From Chloroflexota bacterium (lineage in GTDB: Bacteria > Chloroflexota > Dehalococcoidia > SM23-28-2 > HRBIN24): 26,312 nucleotides of DNA. The translations under genes were made by a program, and so were the position numbers. The notes beneath the pieces are model-generated. The model saw nothing but the letters and a program-made list of their open reading frames with translations. It did no database searches and was not told the DNA's origin. The DNA lies in contig JAUQPQ010000010.1 of NCBI GenBank assembly GCA_030550295.1, positions 1 through 26,312 on the forward strand. Reading direction: 5' to 3'. Shown piece after piece: positions 7,818 to 15,405 of this stretch. The stretch's first letter is position 1. Each line of letters starts with the position of its first letter.

Positions 7818-8518
7818 GCGGGCCTGAATACCATGTGCGCATTAAGGACTTGCCCAGCTTACAAAGGCCGCGGGAGCGGTTGCGCCAGTATGGGCCCCAA
7901 GGCCTCTCCGACAGCGAGCTTCTGGCCATCATATTGCGCGTGGGATCGGACAAGGAGAGCGCTATAGCTTTGGCCACGCGGCTTCTGGCGCATTTTCAGG
8001 GCCTAGGTGGGCTAGATAGGGCCTCCTTTGGTGAGTTATGCTCCTTCCACGGCATGGGGGAGGCCAAGGTGGCCCAGATCAAGGCGGCCTTAGAGCTGGG
8101 TAAGCGCCTGTTGGCCTCATCGCCCCACGAGAGGCCTGTGGTGCGTTCTCCTCAGGACGTGGCCCGGCTCCTTGCCCATATGGCCCTTCTAGAGCAGGAA
8201 CACCTTCGGGTCATCCTCCTAAGCACTCGCAACCACGTCTTAGGGGTTACGGAGGTATACAAAGGGAGCGTCAACTCGGCGCAAGTGCGGGTGGCGGAAG
8301 TGTTCCGGGAGGCGGTAAGGGAGGGATGTCCAGCTATAGTGGTGGTCCACAACCACCCTTCTGGCGACCCTGAACCTAGCCCTGAGGATGTGGCCATCAC
8401 CGGCCAGTTGATCCAGGCAGGGGAGCTTTTGGGCGTTGAGGTGTTAGACCACGTGGTGTTGGCCAGGGGAGGATATGTGAGCCTCCGAGAGAGGGGGCTC
8501 GGGTTCCCCAGCGAATAA
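7814..8518 (+). CDS. radC: RadC-family JAMM/MPN protein
   Basis: A 234-residue RadC (DUF2466) protein. A helix-hairpin-helix region (about 65-100, FHGMGEAKVAQIKAALELGKR) precedes the JAMM metalloprotease-like domain (about 110-228). The metal motif HNHPSGDPEPSPED gives His179-x-His181-x7-Ser189-xx-Asp192, complete. The name is historical; a role in DNA repair has been questioned and the biochemical activity is unsettled. Its ATG overlaps the stop of the LysM gene by four bases, and the next gene starts two bases after its TAA. The length is standard. Confidence 0.93.
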   Translation: MSGPEYHVRIKDLPSLQRPRERLRQYGPQGLSDSELLAIILRVGSDKESAIALATRLLAHFQGLGGLDRASFGELCSFHGMGEAKVAQIKAALELGKRLLASSPHERPVVRSPQDVARLLAHMALLEQEHLRVILLSTRNHVLGVTEVYKGSVNSAQVRVAEVFREAVREGCPAIVVVHNHPSGDPEPSPEDVAITGQLIQAGELLGVEVLDHVVLARGGYVSLRERGLGFPSE

Positions 8519-8520
8519 CG

Positions 8521-9249
8521 GTGGCAGGCTGGCGTTTCGTCGACTATGGCGGTGGGGCAGGGCCACTGCAGATGGCCTTAGACCTTGCTATTGTCCTGGC
8601 CTGTAGCCAGGGATGGGCTCCACCAACGGTAAGGGTCTTCGCTTTTGTTCCCCACTGCCTCTCCCTAGGCCGCAACCAGGATGAGCCGTGGTTACTGGAG
8701 CGTTGCAAATCGTTGGGTATCCCATGGGCCCGGCGTCCCACGGGGGGAGGGGCTGTCCTCCACGCCGGCGATGTCTGCTTCTCTGTGGTGGCCCCAGCTA
8801 ACGACTCGAAGGTGGGAGGGAGCGTGCGTCGCTCTTATTGTCAGATATCAGAGGCTGTGGTTTGGGCCCTAGCTGCCGTGGGCCTTGACAGAGTCGAGAT
8901 ATGCCAGGGCCCTCCTCCCACTGTCAGGGGTGGGATATGCTTCGCTACCTCTGCCCCTTGGGAAGTGACCGCCCAAGGGGCAAAGCTGGTAGGCCATGCC
9001 CAGTGGCGCCATCGAGGCGTCATCCTACATCAAGGGGTTATACGCATGCGAGGGGACACGGCTTTGGAGACGCAGCTTTTTGGGCGATCCCTAGGGCCAG
9101 ACCTGTGCGAGCTTTTGGGCCAAGAGGTGAGCTACAGCAATATGGTGGAGGCCCTCAGAAGGGGGTTTGCTAAGGCCCTAAACTTGGAGCTCGTTTCAGG
9201 ACGTCTGACAGGGCGGGAAATGGAGCTAGCCCTGGCCCTCGCCTCCTAG
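8521..9249 (+). CDS. Lipoate-protein ligase / octanoyltransferase family protein
   Basis: A 242-residue protein of the LplA/LipM/BirA fold. RRPTGGGAVLHAGDVCFSV (71-89) is the conserved loop that holds the lipoyl or octanoyl group. Lys155 in AQGAKLVGHAQ is the family lysine. Cys140 in GGICFATSAPWEV is at the place where LipM-type octanoyltransferases carry the catalytic cysteine, so octanoyl transfer from acyl carrier protein is as likely as ligation of free lipoate; hence no symbol. The start is GTG 8521, two bases after radC. No lipA or 2-oxoacid dehydrogenase gene is nearby. The last 24 bases overlap the end of larC on the other strand. Confidence 0.85.
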   Translation: MAGWRFVDYGGGAGPLQMALDLAIVLACSQGWAPPTVRVFAFVPHCLSLGRNQDEPWLLERCKSLGIPWARRPTGGGAVLHAGDVCFSVVAPANDSKVGGSVRRSYCQISEAVVWALAAVGLDRVEICQGPPPTVRGGICFATSAPWEVTAQGAKLVGHAQWRHRGVILHQGVIRMRGDTALETQLFGRSLGPDLCELLGQEVSYSNMVEALRRGFAKALNLELVSGRLTGREMELALALAS

Positions 9250-10401
9250 GCCTAGGTGCCTTTTTGCCTCCTCCACCACCTGGTGGTACACCTCCCAGAT
9301 AGGCAGTCCCAGGGCGCGGGCGAGGCGCTGGCACTCTTCGAACTCTGGCGACACTAGTGGCGGCCCCCAGGGGTAGCGACGCACCTTGACCGCCACAAGG
9401 CCCAGGCTGCTCTGGAACTTCACCTCCTCCCGAGGCGCCTCCCATCGTTCAACTGCCCTCCTTCTGACGCCCAGGGTGGTGGTCTCCTGAAGGAGAAGGC
9501 GCGTCATTTTCTCCTCCATCTCGAGGGAGCAGAGGACGGAGAGGACCACCCCTGGTCTCCCCTTTTTCATGTAGATGGGCGACATCCACGCGTCTTTGGC
9601 ACCGGCTTCTAGAAGCCTCTGATGGACATAGGCGAGCCCCTCAGGCGTCATATCGTCTATGTTGGTCTCCAAAAGGACGAGGGAGGATATCTGCCCCAGG
9701 TGCCCCAGCCACAGGCGGACGACGTTGGGTACCTCTCTTATCTCCAAGGAGCCAGCGCCGTAGCCGACCTTTTCCACCGTCATAGGGGGTGTGGTAAAAG
9801 AGGCGAGAGCGCACACTATGGCGGCACCCGTCGGGGTCACCGACTCGTGCTGCAGGGAGTTGGCGAGAAGCGATAGGGGCGCTCCAGCTATGGCGATGAT
9901 CTCGGCGGTGGCCGGAGCTATAGCCATATGCCCCCCCATCGTAGGAATGGGGAGGGGGGAGCAGTAGACCTTTTCCACTCCTAGCAGGCGCAGGCCAGCT
10001 ATCGTGCCCACCACGTCGATAAGGGCATCTATGGCCCCTGTTTCATGAAGGTGGAGGCCCTCTTGGGCTTGGCCATGGGCCCTTGCTTCTCCTTGGGCCA
10101 AAAGGTGGAACACCTTGGAGACCTGGGACTTGTCAGAGTCAGGGAGGGAGGAGGAACGGATGATCTGCAAAACCTCTTCCAGGGTGCGTGGGGCTTCTGG
10201 GCCAGCCACCTCGATGTGGACTTTGGTGGCCCGTACGCCTGCGCGGGTGACGGGCTCGGCCCAAAGGCGGTACCCGGTAAGGGGCAGCCGTGCCAGCTCG
10301 TCCCTGAGGTTCTCCAGGGGCAGGCCTGCATCTAAAAGGGACCCTAAGGCCATATCTCCGGCTATGCCGCCTATGCATTCCCAATAGGCCACTTTGCGCA
10401 T
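9226..10401 (-). CDS. larC: LarC, nickel-insertion enzyme for the pincer nucleotide cofactor
   Basis: A 391-residue LarC-family protein. The N-terminus YWECIGGIAGDMALGSLLDAG matches the family's YFDCxxGxSGDM, and HLHETGAIDALIDVVG (117-132) is its His-rich signature. A C-terminal domain contains LETNIDDMTPEG and MKKGRPG. LarC inserts nickel into the pyridinium pincer nucleotide used by lactate racemase LarA and related enzymes. In Lactiplantibacillus plantarum the protein is made by a programmed frameshift between two reading frames; here it is one uninterrupted frame. ATG 10401 lies six bases after the larB stop. Neither larE nor a larA homologue is in the window. Its 3' end overlaps the convergent lipoate-ligase-like gene by 24 bases. 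Confidence 0.93.
   Translation of the reverse strand: MRKVAYWECIGGIAGDMALGSLLDAGLPLENLRDELARLPLTGYRLWAEPVTRAGVRATKVHIEVAGPEAPRTLEEVLQIIRSSSLPDSDKSQVSKVFHLLAQGEARAHGQAQEGLHLHETGAIDALIDVVGTIAGLRLLGVEKVYCSPLPIPTMGGHMAIAPATAEIIAIAGAPLSLLANSLQHESVTPTGAAIVCALASFTTPPMTVEKVGYGAGSLEIREVPNVVRLWLGHLGQISSLVLLETNIDDMTPEGLAYVHQRLLEAGAKDAWMSPIYMKKGRPGVVLSVLCSLEMEEKMTRLLLQETTTLGVRRRAVERWEAPREEVKFQSSLGLVAVKVRRYPWGPPLVSPEFEECQRLARALGLPIWEVYHQVVEEAKRHLGLGGEGQG
9245..9256. repeat. 12-base perfect palindrome at the lplA-type gene end
   Basis: CCTAGGCCTAGG, two abutting CCTAGG hexamers, spans the TAG stop of the lipoate-ligase-like gene and lies within the coding end of larC on the other strand. It is too tight to form an RNA hairpin, so any role would be as a protein-binding site; it may be chance. 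Confidence 0.5.
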
Positions 10402-10407
10402 GGGGCC

Positions 10408-11172
10408 TTATCTCTCCCAGGCGTCCCAGATCATCTTGTTGATTAGGCCTGCTAGGTATCCCGCCCCAAACCCGTTGTCCACGTTCACTACTGCTAGGCC
10501 GGGGGCACAGGCGTTGAGCATGGTCAGAAGGGCGGCGAGGCCGCCGAAGCTAGTGCCATAGCCAGCCGATGTGGGGACAGCGATAACTGGCGCCGCCACC
10601 AGGCCAGCCACTACCCCGGCCAGCGACCCTTCCATTCCCGCCGCTACCACCACCACATGAGAGCGTTTCAGGGTGTCCAGATAGCCCAAAAGCCTATGTA
10701 GGCCAGCAACCCCCACGTCGTAGATGGTCTCCGTTTGGCTCCCCATCATCTCAGCCGTGATGCGTGCCTCCTCGGCTACTGGGATATCAGAAGTGCCGGC
10801 ACATACCACCGTCACCCCAGGGCGCTTCTGTACCTCTTCCCATCCCACAGTGATGATCCTTGCCTGTGAGTGGAAGCGGGCCTTGGGAACGACAGAGTGG
10901 ACGGCTCGAAAGTGGGGTTCCGTTGCCCTGGTGACCAGGGCCCGGCCCCACGCCCTGACGATGCTCCTTACCACTTCGGCCACTTGCTGGGGAGTCTTCC
11001 CTTGGGCCAATACGACTTCAGGGAAGCCCTTCACCAGGGCCCGGTGGTGGTCTATATGGGCGGAGCCGAGCCCTTCATAAGGGAGATGACGTAGTCGTTC
11101 CAAAGCCTCTTGAGGGGTTAGGTGCCCTTGCCCCACTTCCTCGAGGAGGCGTAAAAGGGAGGCCTCATCCAT
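10408..11172 (-). CDS. larB: LarB, pyridinium-3,5-biscarboxylic acid mononucleotide synthase
   Basis: A 254-residue LarB with a C-terminal AIR-carboxylase (PurE-like) domain (about 115-250). Visible motifs are VCAGTSDIPVAEEA, DVGVAGLHRLL, VVVAAGMEGSLAGVVAGL and the Gly-rich PTSAGYGTSFGGLAAL. LarB carboxylates and hydrolyses nicotinic acid adenine dinucleotide in the first step of nickel-pincer cofactor synthesis. It is the first gene of the larB-larC pair. ATG 11172 lies nine bases after a TAAAAT -10 and no ribosome binding site fits in between, so the mRNA is probably leaderless. Confidence 0.93.
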   Translation of the reverse strand: MDEASLLRLLEEVGQGHLTPQEALERLRHLPYEGLGSAHIDHHRALVKGFPEVVLAQGKTPQQVAEVVRSIVRAWGRALVTRATEPHFRAVHSVVPKARFHSQARIITVGWEEVQKRPGVTVVCAGTSDIPVAEEARITAEMMGSQTETIYDVGVAGLHRLLGYLDTLKRSHVVVVAAGMEGSLAGVVAGLVAAPVIAVPTSAGYGTSFGGLAALLTMLNACAPGLAVVNVDNGFGAGYLAGLINKMIWDAWER

Positions 11173-11181
11173 GGCACGCTC

Positions 11182-11210
11182 ATTTTAGATTTCAACGAAA
11201 GTTGCTGCAA
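11182..11210 (-). promoter_or_regulatory. larB promoter
   Basis: Read on the minus strand: TTGCAG (11210-11205), a 17-base spacer, TAAAAT (11187-11182). The predicted start, near 11175, is two to four bases from the larB ATG. The -35 overlaps that of the divergent PAP2-gene promoter within the palindrome TTGCTGCAA (11202-11210). Confidence 0.6.
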
Positions 11211-11230
11211 AGGAGGCTCCTTCCCATAAT
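11202..11230 (+). promoter_or_regulatory. Promoter of the PAP2-cvpA genes
   Basis: TTGCTG (11202-11207), a 17-base spacer and CATAAT (11225-11230). Transcription would start near 11237, about 11 bases before the PAP2 ATG. It diverges from the larB promoter and shares its -35 bases, so the two polymerases could not bind at once. Confidence 0.55.
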
Positions 11231-11247
11231 GGGGGAGACGGTGCTTC

Positions 11248-11880
11248 ATGTGGCGCTATTTTTTGGTGGCCTCTTTTTTGGGCCTGGCCTCTTTCATCGT
11301 CCTGGCTGTCTTTGCCTCCCAACATCCCTACTTCCCTGGTGACCTATGGACGTCCCACCGGCTACAAGATCTCCACTTCCCGGCATTAGAGCGGGCTATG
11401 GAGGTGTCCAGCCCCTTAGCCGAGTTCCCTTGGGGGGTGATAGTGTTAGCGGCAACCGTGGGATGGTTGGGGTGGCGCGGGCTAAGAGCCCAGGCCCTTC
11501 TCCTTCTGTGCGGACAGCTTATCCGGCCTCTCAATCTGATCGTTAAGGAGGTGGTAGGGCGCCCTCGTCCTTCGCCATTACTGGTGGAGGTAAGGGAGTT
11601 CTCAGGGACCGATGCCTTCCCTAGTGGCCACGTAGTGACCGCCTTAGCCCTTTTTGGTCTGCTATTTCTCTGGGCTGGGGAGGCAGTACCTGGGCGCACA
11701 TGGTCATGGGCCCTGCGCGCCCTTTGCCTGTGCGTTATATCTCTCACTGCCCTAGAGCGGATCCATTCTGGGGCCCATTGGCTTAGCGATGTTTATGGCG
11801 CTTTTCTATTAGGGGCGGCGTGGTTGGGGGCTATTATGGCATTAAAGGGGTGGTGGTTAGCTGGCCGCAGGGGCAAGTAG
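11248..11880 (+). CDS. PAP2-family membrane phosphatase
   Basis: A 210-residue integral membrane protein with about six hydrophobic spans. The three acid-phosphatase motifs are complete: KEVVGRPRP (100-108), PSGH (125-128) and R171-x5-H177-x3-D181 in ERIHSGAHWLSDVYGA. Such proteins remove phosphate from undecaprenyl pyrophosphate, phosphatidic acid or similar lipids on the outer face of the membrane; which substrate applies here cannot be told from sequence. ATG 11248 lies on a short predicted leader; the ribosome binding site is weak. A CvpA-like gene starts 24 bases after the stop, in the same direction. Confidence 0.88.
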   Translation: MWRYFLVASFLGLASFIVLAVFASQHPYFPGDLWTSHRLQDLHFPALERAMEVSSPLAEFPWGVIVLAATVGWLGWRGLRAQALLLLCGQLIRPLNLIVKEVVGRPRPSPLLVEVREFSGTDAFPSGHVVTALALFGLLFLWAGEAVPGRTWSWALRALCLCVISLTALERIHSGAHWLSDVYGAFLLGAAWLGAIMALKGWWLAGRRGK

Positions 11881-11904
11881 GCACATTAGGGTGATACGCC
11901 TCTC

Positions 11905-12408
11905 ATGAACTGGTTAGACGCCGTTATACTCTTGGTCGTTCTTTGGTTTGGGGCGAACGCCTATCGGGCGGGGCTCATTAAAGAGGTGGTAACATGCGCG
12001 GCTTTGGCGGTGGGGGTGGTGGTGGCAGGCCTGTATTATGATGGATTGGCTGCTCAGGTCTTCGCCTTCTTGGGCGGAGATTGGCTGCCCAAGGTAGTGG
12101 CCTTCCTCCTCCTTTTCGGGTCGGTGATGTTACTGGGGCAGCTTACTGCCTTCATCTTGAGGGGGTTAGCCTCTCTTCTCCTTTTGGGTTGGGCCGATAG
12201 AGTGCTAGGTGCCGGCTTGGGCGTTTTCAAGGGGCTATTACTTGTAGAGGTGCTTTTAGTTGTGTTTGTGACCTTTCCTGGTCTTGGCCTGGAGGGGGCG
12301 GTGCGCCATTCCCTGTTAGGCCCTCCCCTGCTGGGGGCGGCGCAAGTGGTGGTGTCTCTACTCCCTTCAGAATTTGAGGCTGCCGTCCGGGCCCCACCGG
12401 TACATTGA
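11905..12408 (+). CDS. CvpA-family membrane protein
   Basis: A 167-residue protein with about four membrane spans. It begins MNWLDAVILLVVLWFGANAY and continues with GLIKEVV, the N-terminal pattern of CvpA-family proteins (a DxxI span, then a Gly-rich turn and a basic/acidic loop). LLLLGWADRVLGAGLGVFKGLL in the third part is the other conserved block. CvpA was named for colicin V production in E. coli and its actual role is poorly defined. It is 24 bases downstream of the PAP2 phosphatase gene, so both probably act at the membrane and share one transcript. A separate promoter for the next gene starts near its end. Confidence 0.8.
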   Translation: MNWLDAVILLVVLWFGANAYRAGLIKEVVTCAALAVGVVVAGLYYDGLAAQVFAFLGGDWLPKVVAFLLLFGSVMLLGQLTAFILRGLASLLLLGWADRVLGAGLGVFKGLLLVEVLLVVFVTFPGLGLEGAVRHSLLGPPLLGAAQVVVSLLPSEFEAAVRAPPVH

Positions 12409-12434
12409 AAAGAGGGGCGATGATCTGCTAACAT
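12405..12434 (+). promoter_or_regulatory. Promoter of the HNH gene
   Basis: TTGAAA (12405-12410) and TAACAT (12429-12434) with an 18-base spacer. TG at 12426-12427, one base before the -10, makes it an extended -10 promoter. The -35 overlaps the stop codon of the CvpA-like gene. The HNH ATG is 17 bases downstream of the -10. Confidence 0.55.
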
Positions 12435-12451
12435 CGGTTTGAGGCGGCCCC

Positions 12452-12985
12452 ATGACTTCCGATATTGAACCAGTCCTAGTGCTGAACTACAACTATGATC
12501 CCCTCAATGTGTGTACTGTTCGTCGTGCCCTTGTGCTTTTGGACCGCGGAAAGGCAGAGCTAGTGGAGAACGGCCGCGGCTTCATCCGGTCCCCCACAAG
12601 GCTCTTCCCTATCCCCTCGGTGATCCGGCTGCTGCAAATGGTAAAGAGACCTTATCAGGTCAATGGCCGCCTCACCCGTCATGACATCCTCTTTAGGGAT
12701 AGGTTCACATGCCAGTACTGTGGCAAGCGCACTAAGGATTTGACTTTAGACCATGTCGTTCCTCGCCACAGGGGTGGTGCGCACGACTGGGAAAACGTAG
12801 TGGCTGCCTGCCGGGCCTGCAACTTGAAGAAGGCAGGACGTACTCCTGAGGAGGCCCATATGTGCCTTCTCCGTCCTCCTCAGCGTCCCGTCCATTTGCG
12901 CTACAGGTTCTTCTATCCCTACTTGGTCCGTATAGAAGAGTGGCGCAAGTTTGTCCCTGGATGGGAGGAGTTTATCGAGATATAG
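12452..12985 (+). CDS. HNH endonuclease-like protein
   Basis: A 177-residue protein with a standalone HNH nuclease domain. Two zinc-binding pairs, Cys87-xx-Cys90 (CQYC) and Cys120-xx-Cys123 (CRAC), flank the core: Asp100-His101 in LDHVVPRHRGG, then Asn115 in DWENVVAACRACN. All metal and catalytic positions expected of the McrA-like HNH fold are present. The N-terminal part (LVLNYNYDPLNVCTVRRALVLL) is the region shared by a widespread chromosomal HNH family whose cellular role is not established. There is no methylase, specificity subunit or toxin/antitoxin partner beside it, so a restriction role is not supported. It has its own probable promoter. Its last 14 bases overlap the end of the convergent GH31 gene. 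Confidence 0.85.
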   Translation: MTSDIEPVLVLNYNYDPLNVCTVRRALVLLDRGKAELVENGRGFIRSPTRLFPIPSVIRLLQMVKRPYQVNGRLTRHDILFRDRFTCQYCGKRTKDLTLDHVVPRHRGGAHDWENVVAACRACNLKKAGRTPEEAHMCLLRPPQRPVHLRYRFFYPYLVRIEEWRKFVPGWEEFIEI

Positions 12986-15350
12986 GGGCCCCTTTGGCCC
13001 TTATTTTGATAGGCACCCCACTCCCTCGCAAGGTGATGACTGTTCCTCGGCGCCCTTGGGTGATGGTGGCCCTATGAGCACCCTCTACGTTTACATCGAT
13101 GGCGGTCATCCCCACAAGGTGAATGCGTAAAAGGCGTCGCGTTGGGCTTAGCGCTAAATGGTAAAGGTCATCGTAACGCGTGGCCTCAACGACGGTGGCC
13201 TCGCGGGGGGTCCAAAACCTGAAGCGGGCCTGGGAAGTAACCCTCAGTTGGAGGGTAAGAGGGCTCCAGCTTCTCTGCCCCACGTAGTCCATAACAGGGG
13301 CTAGGGGGAGGATGGAGTCGTCACGCACGTATATAGGCATCTGGGCTAGAGGCACCCTTTCCTCTCGCCACTGGGGCCCCACAAGCCTTTCTCCTGTCCA
13401 CCAATGGTGCCAGACCCCTGGCGGCAAGTAGATGGTGGCCCGGCCCCCTGGGTGCATGACGGGGACCACAAGTATATAAGGGCCAAGGAGAAACTCCCAG
13501 TCCACCCTCCAGCTCGTCTTGTCAGAGGGGAATTCCAGGAGTAGGGGACGGGCTACAGGGAGGCCACGGGCCTTGGCCTCATGGGCTAGGGCCCAAAGAT
13601 AGGGCAACAGGCGGTAGCGGAGGCGAACGAAGCGCCTTACAATGGCCACCGCATCGTCACCGTAATACCAGGGCTCCCTACCTCGGATGCCGTGGAACCT
13701 GGCTATGGGCGATAGGAGGCCGAATTGGGCCCATCTGATGTACAGCTCTTTGGGGGGCGGCTTTAGGCCGTCTGGATTCCAGAATCCACCGATGTCGTGG
13801 CTCCACCAGGCCAGCCCGGATAGGGAGAGGGAAAGGCCAGCCCGTAAGGATGCTGCCATCCCTTCCCAGGTAGATGGGGGATCGCCTGTCCAATGGACGG
13901 GATACCGCTGACATCCGGCATATCCTGAGCGGGCAAAGATGACCCCTTCTCCCCGTCCTTCTTTCACTGCTTGGAAGACTGCCTGCTGGTAGAGGAGAGG
14001 GTACAGGTTGTGGACTTCTAGCCCTTCCCTGCCATCGGCGGTGATGCAGTCCTTGGGTAGTCCCTCCCCGTAATCTGCCTTGAAGGCGGCCACTCCGGCC
14101 TTCAAATAGGGCCTGTGCTGATCTTGCCACCAACGGGCCCCGTCGCGATTGAAGAAATCCACTGGGGTAGCTTCGGGATTGTCCAGGGACGGCGCAGGGT
14201 TCCCCCCTTTAGTAGCCACGAGATAGCCCCTCTTCCATCCCTCTTGGAAGAGTTCTGTACCTTGCCAGATGTAGGGGTTCTCCCACAGGCATAGCTTGAA
14301 CCCCCTCTCAGATAGCCACGAGACGAACTCTGCAGGCTTGCCGAAAGCCTCCTGGTTCCAGCGGAAGTGGCAGCCGTCTAGGGGGCGTTGGGCCCTGCCC
14401 TCTAACCAGAGGGGATCCAGGTGGATCACGTCGCCAGGTATGCCCAGGTCCCGCAGACGCTCCACGATCCCCTGGACTTGGGCCCGGTCGCGGTACATGC
14501 ACCGGGAGAACCAGGTGCCTAGGGCCCATAGGGGTATAAGGGGGGCACGCCCAGTAAGCCATGTGTAGCGGGCCAAGATCTGGGCAGGGGTGCTTCCTAA
14601 GATGAACCACAGGTCAAGGTAGCTGGAGGCCACCATCAGGGAGGCGGCATGGTGGAACGGCTCCCCCAACTCCCATACAGATGGGGCCGGATGGTGGAGG
14701 AAGAGGCCATAGCCGCGGCTGCTGAGGAGGAGGGGAATGGGCAGGTAGGTGACCGGGCTCAAGGCCCCCTTTGGATCCCGACACCACAGCACATACCTTC
14801 GTCCACGCCTCTCTAAGGGGCCGAATTGCTCTCCAAGGCCTAAAAGCCTTTCATTGGGCTCTAGGCCCCAGGATAAAAAGAGGCTGGGCCGTCCTTCAGC
14901 GTCCCAACTTATGCCCAAGGGTAGGGCCGTGGCACCCACAAGGCTTCTCTCCCAAGGCTTCCAGCCCCAAACTTGGTCGCCGTGGGCTGTGGCCAGGTCT
15001 AAGGCTAGGGGCGCTGAGGCTAGGCGGACTTTCAAGCCATGGGCAGAGGCCTCCCACCCCTGGTTGTTTTCCTGCCAGGGGATGGGAAGGGAGGGGACTT
15101 GGCGAGCGATCATGGGCGATGTCCAGGGTGGTTCCTTTTCCAGGAATATAGTCACGCGCACAAGCCAGGGACGGGGAGAGGAAGCCACCAGGTGGGCTTG
15201 GGCACCTTCTTCGCCTCTGAGCAGGAGGGCATCGCCCTTAGGCGAGGCCTGTGCTTCTGTGAAGAGCTCGTAGCGGCGACCAGGAGAGGCGAAGATAGGC
15301 TCCCAGAAGCCTTCCAGATCCCACAGGGGTAGTCCCGCCTCGGTAGACAT
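12972..15350 (-). CDS. GH31 glycoside hydrolase, alpha-xylosidase-like
   Basis: A 792-residue retaining glycosidase. The N-terminal beta-sandwich (about 1-265) carries LLGLGEQFGPLERRG. The (beta/alpha)8 barrel has HLDPLWL, LCLWENPYI, nucleophile Asp426 in FKADYGEG and acid/base Asp490 in HWTGDPPSTWEGM, then WWSHDIGGFWNPDG and PIARFHGIRGREPW. This order and wording resemble E. coli YicI, an alpha-xylosidase (FKTDFGE, HWGGD, FWSHDIGGF), more than alpha-glucosidases. C-terminal beta domains follow. There is no signal peptide, so it should act in the cytosol on imported xylose-containing oligosaccharides, but no sugar transporter is nearby. It is a lone gene between oppositely oriented neighbours, 43 bases after the fpg-like gene. 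The specificity is inferred. Confidence 0.87.
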   Translation of the reverse strand: MSTEAGLPLWDLEGFWEPIFASPGRRYELFTEAQASPKGDALLLRGEEGAQAHLVASSPRPWLVRVTIFLEKEPPWTSPMIARQVPSLPIPWQENNQGWEASAHGLKVRLASAPLALDLATAHGDQVWGWKPWERSLVGATALPLGISWDAEGRPSLFLSWGLEPNERLLGLGEQFGPLERRGRRYVLWCRDPKGALSPVTYLPIPLLLSSRGYGLFLHHPAPSVWELGEPFHHAASLMVASSYLDLWFILGSTPAQILARYTWLTGRAPLIPLWALGTWFSRCMYRDRAQVQGIVERLRDLGIPGDVIHLDPLWLEGRAQRPLDGCHFRWNQEAFGKPAEFVSWLSERGFKLCLWENPYIWQGTELFQEGWKRGYLVATKGGNPAPSLDNPEATPVDFFNRDGARWWQDQHRPYLKAGVAAFKADYGEGLPKDCITADGREGLEVHNLYPLLYQQAVFQAVKEGRGEGVIFARSGYAGCQRYPVHWTGDPPSTWEGMAASLRAGLSLSLSGLAWWSHDIGGFWNPDGLKPPPKELYIRWAQFGLLSPIARFHGIRGREPWYYGDDAVAIVRRFVRLRYRLLPYLWALAHEAKARGLPVARPLLLEFPSDKTSWRVDWEFLLGPYILVVPVMHPGGRATIYLPPGVWHHWWTGERLVGPQWREERVPLAQMPIYVRDDSILPLAPVMDYVGQRSWSPLTLQLRVTSQARFRFWTPREATVVEATRYDDLYHLALSPTRRLLRIHLVGMTAIDVNVEGAHRATITQGRRGTVITLRGSGVPIKIRAKGAPISR

Positions 15351-15376
15351 CCTGGTATCCTGCCGCCTCTTCCCCT

Positions 15377-15405
15377 ATTCTAGTAGGGCCATTTCATTTC
15401 TGACA
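15377..15405 (-). promoter_or_regulatory. Weak candidate promoter of the GH31 gene
   Basis: TAGAAT on the minus strand (15382-15377) lies 26 bases before the GH31 ATG. At 17 bases upstream is TGTCAG (15405-15400), a poor -35 inside the end of the fpg-like gene. The GH31 gene may instead be read through from upstream. Confidence 0.3.
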
